Part shown: positions 59,090 to 64,000 of the stretch, one piece after another | Layout: every line of letters starts with the position of its first letter | How positions within the stretch are numbered: position 1 is the first letter of the stretch | Assembly (NCBI GenBank): GCA_016987375.1 | Contig: PJRA01000195.1 | Span: 167,813 to 231,812 of the forward strand | Source: Brachionus koreanus | Lineage: Eukaryota > Rotifera > Eurotatoria > Ploima > Brachionidae | Length of the DNA stretch: 64,000 bases | Direction: 5' to 3' | Notes under the pieces: generated by a model | Told to the model about the DNA's origin: nothing | Seen by the model: only the letters and a program-made list of their open reading frames with translations | Database searches by the model: none | Made by a program: the position numbers and the translations under genes

Positions 59090-60320
59090 TGTGATTTTTA
59101 TAAAATTAAACCATAACATATGCATTGTAAAGTTGCAAAAATGATTAAGCATCTCAATACATAATTTTTTTCATGAGTATTCCAAGCGTGTTGTTGGCTT
59201 TTTTTAAATACAACTATCAATTTAATCATTCCGTTTGAGTTTGTTGTTGCTTATTTAACCATTACACCAAGATCACACTCAGTAGTAGTTTCAAATCTGA
59301 TATCATTCTCATTTAGCACTGAGATTTCTTGTCTAGCTATCTTTTAGTCCTTAAAATATACATTACTTAGCCATTTTGTAAATCTTCTCTTGAATTAGCA
59401 TTTGATCACTAATATTTCTAATGACTCAAATAGTGTTGGGGGTCGGCAGAAAGGCCACGTGTCCGACCAGAAAAAAAAAATATCGAGACCGTGGCCTGTC
59501 CTGCAAGCGGCCGAATCACGGCCGGTCGATTGAACGGTCAAAGACCGTGGCAGGCCGGCGAAGCAGCGGTCAACTAAAAGACCGATCGAGAAATGGCCGG
59601 CCAAATTTTAGAAGACCGTGTGGTGGCCGGCATCCTATCGGCCAAAATAAAAACCGGTCGTTTAGTGGCCGGCCAACAGATAGGCCGTTAAACGGTTCAA
59701 AATTAAAATTTAATTATTAAATGTCTAAATTATTAATAAAAGATTTCTAAAAAATATGTAAAACATTATTTTCAAAAATTACCTAAAATAAAAAAAAAAA
59801 AATAAATAAAAAAATAACTCTTAATGCCTATAAATTTTTTTAAAAATCTAACTAAATTTTTATTTTGGACCGTGTGGTGGCCGATCGGTCTGCACACAGT
59901 CGGCCGTTTAGCGGCCTTTCTGTTGGCCGGCCACCACACGGTCGATCCTTTTAAAGACGGCTCACATACGACCGGCAAATTTACAGGCGATCTAAAATTC
60001 GGCCGTTAAATTCATGGCCATAAAAGACCATTTATAGCTAGCGGCCAAAGTTGACCGTTACCCAACACTAGACTCAAATCAATTTTCGGTCATCCGTAAA
60101 CAGCTTACAAAAGTGACTTACTAGCTCCGGTAAATCATTTATGAAGATCAAGAATAGTAGCTGACGAAGAAGAGAATCTTGTGGAACCCTACCCATAGCT
60201 CATCAACACAATCAGATTCATACTGACCTGATTCAGACTAACTTTTCTCTGTTTCCTATATTGTAGAAATTTTTCGAGCCATGCCAAAAGCTTATTAGTA
60301 AACCTATAACTCTCTGCTAT
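59090..60320 (-). pseudogene. Decayed LINE reverse transcriptase, split by a hAT element
   Basis: On the minus strand 60320 to 60078 reads LLAWLEKFLQYRKQRKV, then GVPQDSLLRQLLFLIFINDL and LFTDDRKLI. These are the SGVPQGSVLGPLLF.IYINDL and FADD palm motifs of CR1/Jockey-type LINEs, with frame breaks. On the other side of the hAT element, 59430 to about 59160 reads TKWLSNVYFKD, then TTTECDLGVMV and KKANNTLGILMKK, the next blocks of the same protein. The inactive copy therefore predates the hAT insertion. Confidence 0.85.
59431..60070. mobile_element. Non-autonomous hAT element (640 bp), GC-rich arms
   Basis: The ends TAGTGTTGGG and CCCAACACTA are perfect 10-bp inverted repeats, typical of hAT. 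They are flanked by an exact 8-bp duplication, GACTCAAA, at 59423-59430 and 60071-60078. Both arms, about 270 and 200 bases, are strikingly GC-rich and packed with GGCCGG, CGGCC and ACGGTC motifs in both orientations; the 170-base centre is AT-rich. No transposase is encoded. The GC motifs may be subterminal transposase sites. Confidence 0.93.
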
Positions 60321-60819
60321 TTCAAATTGTCATTAAGTAAAACAAAAAAATTATTAAACATTCTTAAATAATATATAACGAAAGTATCAATGTTTAAATA
60401 ATTGTTCGAGAAAAAAAAATAAAAAATAAATTGTAAGGTAAAAATTGCACAATAAAGTAGAATATTTGGATTCTTTATTTGAAAATCCTTGGGCATTTAC
60501 ATCCAGCTAAGTTTATTGAATTGACTAAATTGGATAAAATTAATAGTTTTAAAAAAAATCAAAAAATTTAATCTAACATTCTATGTTATTTTCAAAACAT
60601 TTCTCAATAATGAAATAAATTTTATCAGATAATATAATGAAATATAACGAAATATTATGATTTTGTTTCAATTTAACAAGTTTTTACGGAACACAAATAG
60701 AAGATTATTTTTCCATTCCTTAAATTTAAAATAATTTTAAAAAAATCAAAAGGAAATAAAAGCCAATCTAACTGTGCAGATCCCAAACTTCTATGAAACA
60801 ACGAAAAGGGAACCGACAG

Positions 60820-60912
60820 CTACTTTTTGTGGTCTTCAACGTACTTTTCGAAAGAATTGTAAGATGGATGATGCTGGTTTCGACCAACATTCAGTATAAG
60901 ATTCGACAGGAG
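60820..60912 (-). other. Orphan terminal-exon-like fragment
   Basis: After an acceptor AATATTAG the minus strand reads LLSNLILNVGRNQHHPSYNS, then FEKYVEDHKK and TAG. It is well-formed and GC-richer than the surroundings, but no upstream exon was found before RBM39's promoter. I do not recognise the family. Confidence 0.3.
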
Positions 60913-61126
60913 CTAATATTTTTTTACAGTCGATATTAATAGATATACTAATTTTATCATAAAAATTGTAACACAAAATAAATTATTTTATGCATAATGG
61001 TTATTCTAGTTTTACTAAAATTTGAAAAACTAATACATAAATATATAAAGATTTGATTTTTTTAAACGACGTTTAATAAAAATAAACGAAACTTTAATAT
61101 ATTTTCTTCTATTTATTCAAATAAAG

Positions 61127-61588
61127 GGCATTGTGAATTTTTTAACAAAAATTTTTTTCTAAAGGTCAAAAAATTGTTCTGCAAAATGTATCAATTGATA
61201 CAAAGTTTGCATCACCCAAATCTAGTCTGTGCAAAAACTCTGCAATTGCCTAAAACAGTATATGCATTGGGAAATTATTAAAATTAAATTGCAGAGGTTT
61301 TACACTAACTAAATTTGGCTGATACAAACTTTGTATCAGCTGATACATTTTTCAAAACAATTTTTGGACCCTTTAACACTCAAAAACCGGAGGGGTCTTT
61401 TGAACCCCTTTTGTAACTTCGTTTATTTGTTTTTTATTCAATAAATTTAAGCATTTTTTTATAATTTTTTTCAATCATATCTTAAATAGAAAATATTATA
61501 AAATAATTTTATTTTCACTGAAAAAAAGTATTAAAAAAGATTTAAATAAAAGGGTCAAAAAAGTCATCCGGTTTTTGTTCACAATGCC
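61127..61588. mobile_element. Family A palindromic element, copy 3, carrying a family B insertion
   Basis: The left end GGCATTGTGAATTTTTTAAC and right end TTCACAATGCC match family A, as do the inner blocks GTTCTGCAAAATGTATCA and its inverse. AAATAAA occurs just outside both ends, a possible 7-8 bp target duplication. The right arm is interrupted by a family B element at 61376-61577. Confidence 0.8.
61376..61577. mobile_element. Family B palindromic element, copy 2, nested in family A
   Basis: The left end ACTCAAAAACCGGAGGGGTC and right end AAGTCATCCGGTTTTTG are inverted relatives. The same AT-rich core as at 50510-50713 (TTATAATTTTTTTCAATCAT and following) is present. Confidence 0.8.
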
Positions 61589-62070
61589 AAATAAAACCTA
61601 AAATTAAGAAACATTAAGAAATTACTTAAAATATAAAAAAAATAATTTTTAATTTTCTTATTAATTAGTTAATCATAGATTATTATTAAATTTCTAATCT
61701 AAATAATCTTTTGAATCGCACTGTATTGAAATAAAAATTTTATTTAAGACAAATATTTTGACTTTGCTCTAGCATTAAATTTGCTTAGTAACCACGTGAC
61801 TTTAAAAACTAAAACTAAAGCACAAAGTTCACACTAATTTTGCTATTTTGCTTAATTTATTTTCGTGCATTCTAGAAAAATAATAATATATTAAAAAAAA
61901 AAAATCCAATAAGCAAATTAATGAGAGAAAAATCTCAAATTGTCTACATATTTAGTCAAAATGTTATTTAACAGATTTTATTTAACTGAATTAGTTTTTT
62001 TTGTTTTTTCATTTTTTATTAATTTCTAATTTAGAAAGTAGTTTAAAAAAGAAGTATTAAGCGAAAAAAA

Positions 62071-63991
62071 ATGGCTGATGTTGAAAGTGACTTGGAGGAC
62101 ATGCTCGATGCGCCATTCAAAAGCAACAATCAATCGCACAACGAAGTAACTACCTTTTTAATAAAAAACTGTCTTTCTCTCTTCTTTTTAAAAATCTATT
62201 TTGCCAAAACTAGGCCCTTCGCTACACTCACTAAATAGACCAAATGTGGCTCTATAGGTATTTTTTAAAATTAAACTCGGAATACATTCGAAAACGTAAA
62301 TTCCGACTTTTAATAAAAAGCTTATTGAATTTTTAAAAAAAAGGGTTCACTAAATCAAACATTGCTCAGAAATGGTCATCATTTTCCGATGTGATTTTAA
62401 AATAAAAATACTCTTTTTTTTTTTAAATTAGTATTTTAGCAATTTTTTTCTCTAAGACTAATTGAATAATTATTTTTTTCGATTTAAAAAGTACTCGCAG
62501 TCGACTGAGACCGAAATGACCGAAAGCAAACCAGCAGCTGAGACAGAAGAGAGCAACCCGAAGCCTGAAGAGAACAGTACTACTGAGAGGAAAAAGTCTC
62601 GCAAAGACAGGTCGAGGTCACGTTCTTCCAAAGACCGTCACCGAAAACGCTCGAGGTCGCGTTCTCGATCTCGCTCCAAACGATCCAAGCGGAGCCGGTC
62701 AAAGGACAGGCGTAAGAGGTCGTCGCGCGAGCGTCGTCGTTCGCGGAGCCGTTCGCGCTCCCGCCGATCCAGGTCAAGACGACGCACCAGATCCAAAGAG
62801 GACCGACGACGAAGATCACGTGAGCGAAAACGATCGCCAACCAAAGAAATAGAAGTAGTCAAAGAAAAATCGCCCGAGCTAACACCCGAAGAGAGAGATC
62901 AGCGCACAGTTTTTTGCATGCAATTGGCCGCTCGGATTAGACCGCGCGATTTGGAGGACTTTTTCACAACGGTGGGCAAAGTGCGCGACGTTCGTCTAAT
63001 AACCGATCCAAGGACCAAACGTTCAAAAGGAATAGCTTATATCGAGTTTCGCCATATTGAGTCGGTGCCGTTGGCTATTGCTTTGACTGGCCAGCGTTTA
63101 CTAGGCGTGCCGATCATAGTCAAATTGACTCAGGCCGAAAAGAACCGAATGCCGTTCACTGGTCCGCACATACCGGCCAATTTACCGCAAACAGGTCCCA
63201 TAAAACTCTATGTCGGTTCGCTGCACCCAAACATATCCGAAGAGATGCTTCGCGCCATATTCGAACCGTTCGGTTTAATTGATGCCATTTTGTTGGCAAG
63301 AGACGATTTTGGTCGCTCAAAGGGCTACGGATTTATTCAATTTGCAAGTGCCGAAGACGGCAAAAAAGCCATGGAACAACTGAATAATTTTGAACTAGTT
63401 CAAAAGCCCATCAAAGTATCGTTGTATGTCGAGGCCAATGATAAATCGCTCTATCCGGGCATGGTTAATCCGATGATTACAAATTTGGACAATGACGAGT
63501 TGGACAGGACAGGCGTTAATTTGGGTCCGAGTGGTAAGCTAGCTCTAATGGCTAAATTGGCCGAGGGAACTGGCCTTCAAGTGCCCAAGCAAACAATGGA
63601 CGCGCTTAACATGACGGGCGGCCCACAGGCGCCCAATGCGGCCGCTCCTGGCGCTCCCGTTGCCACTCAGTGCTTTTTGCTTTCGAACATGTTTGACCTA
63701 GAGGAAGAAATGAAAAAGCAAGGATGGGTAGAAGACATTAAAGATGATGTGATTACCGAGTGCTCGAAATATGGCGGCATTGTTCACATACACGTGGACA
63801 TGGAATCGCCCGAGGGAAATATTTACATTAAATGTCCCGATGTATCTGTGGCCACGTCTGCAATGGCTGCTCTAAATGGAAGATTTTTCGCTGGCAAAGT
63901 AATCAAAGCAAGCTACATTCCCATTTCGAATTATCACTTGAAATTTCCTGAAGCGGCCTACTGTGACGACTTGCTCGAGCCTAGTCAATAG
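62071..63991 (+). CDS. RBM39: RBM39 / CAPER, SR-like splicing factor
   Basis: Nuclear splicing factor and transcription coactivator that works with U2AF. Exons 62071-62145 and 62492-63991 give 524 residues. Order: acidic start MADVESDLEDMLDAPF, a long Arg/Ser region (about 45-130), then LTPEERDQRTVFCMQLAARI opening RRM1 with RNP1 KGIAYIEF. RRM2 has LYVGSLHPNI and RNP1 KGYGFIQF. A C-terminal U2AF-homology motif domain begins TQCFLLSNMF and holds ALNGRFFAGKVIKASYIP, whose R-F-F corresponds to the R-X-F loop that binds ULM tryptophans. The short DELDRTG...LMAKLAEGTGLQ connector is conserved. The stop at 63989 lies near the right edge of the window. The single intron is 346 bases, longer than most here. 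Confidence 0.96.
62214..62257 (+). other. Candidate poison exon in RBM39 intron 1
   Basis: A 44-base segment bounded by AAAACTAG at its 5' side and AG|GTATTT at its 3' side. Reading on in phase from exon 1 gives ALRYTH then TAA; its length also shifts frame. Inclusion would truncate the protein after about 31 residues. Vertebrate RBM39 is known to limit its own level through a poison exon near its 5' end. No transcript evidence is available here. Confidence 0.35.
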
Positions 63992-64000
63992 GACCTGTTG

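Larger units (their letters stand above)
58740..62070. other. 3.3-kb space rich in nested mobile elements
   Basis: Holds an old LINE on the minus strand split by a hAT element, an orphan terminal exon (60820-60912) and family A and B elements at 61127-61588. The last 480 bases should include the RBM39 promoter; a TTTAG lies about 30 bases before its ATG. Confidence 0.6.

Noticed and set aside
59421..59720. Arg/Gly-rich frame of 99 codons
   Set aside because: It lies inside the GC-rich arm of the hAT element; its composition is explained by repeated GGCCGG motifs.
62580..62862. Minus-strand frames of 74-86 codons, one Arg-rich
   Set aside because: Reverse reading of the Arg/Ser repeat region of RBM39.
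1..64000. CRISPR arrays, rRNA genes, tRNA genes, bacterial operons
   Set aside because: None seen. The sequence is eukaryotic nuclear DNA with spliced genes; no regularly spaced repeats or conserved rRNA/tRNA blocks were found by eye.

Overview
The window is AT-rich nuclear DNA from a small-genome invertebrate animal. Genes have short introns (about 45-70 bases, GT...TTTAG) mixed with a few introns above 1 kb, and the gene set is animal-specific: HYDIN, TBC1D32/Broad-minded, ELAV, cysteine-string protein, SVOP and VAT1. A monogonont rotifer would fit the base composition, intron size and trans-splice-like acceptors, but that placement is inference.

Layout. 1-9609 (-) is the 5' part of HYDIN (10 exons, 1777 codons, running off the left edge). 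9610-9965 is a 356-base divergent promoter with two RFX X-boxes. 9966-20555 (+) is TBC1D32 (15 exons). 22694-24166 (-) is an intronless ELAV-like gene. 28562-29205 (+) is CNEP1R1, built from six small exons. 30005-30622 (-) is an unrecognised Ser/Arg-rich protein. 35140-37357 (-) is DNA topoisomerase I. 38604-38649 is an assembly gap, followed by a MULE-like relic. 42514-43518 (-) is DNAJC5. 45361-48674 (+) is SVOP. 51175-54755 (+) holds a BAF-like-domain protein, MRPS18B and VAT1 in close tandem. 57471-58739 (+) is DDX39B/UAP56. 62071-63991 (+) is RBM39.

The long spaces between genes and the large introns carry decayed mobile DNA: LINE reverse-transcriptase remnants, a mariner transposase relic, a MULE-like relic, a 640-bp hAT-type element with a perfect 8-bp target duplication sitting inside a LINE relic, a piggyBac-like MITE flanked by TTAA, and four families of palindromic MITE-like repeats.

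Functional themes. HYDIN and TBC1D32, two cilium proteins, share a head-to-head promoter with two near-consensus X-boxes. DNAJC5, SVOP and VAT1, all linked to synaptic vesicles, lie within about 12 kb. ELAV, DDX39B and RBM39 are RNA-processing proteins, and RBM39 has a possible poison exon in its only intron. Exon boundaries were set by eye from frame continuity, splice sites and remembered family similarity; no alignment was run.
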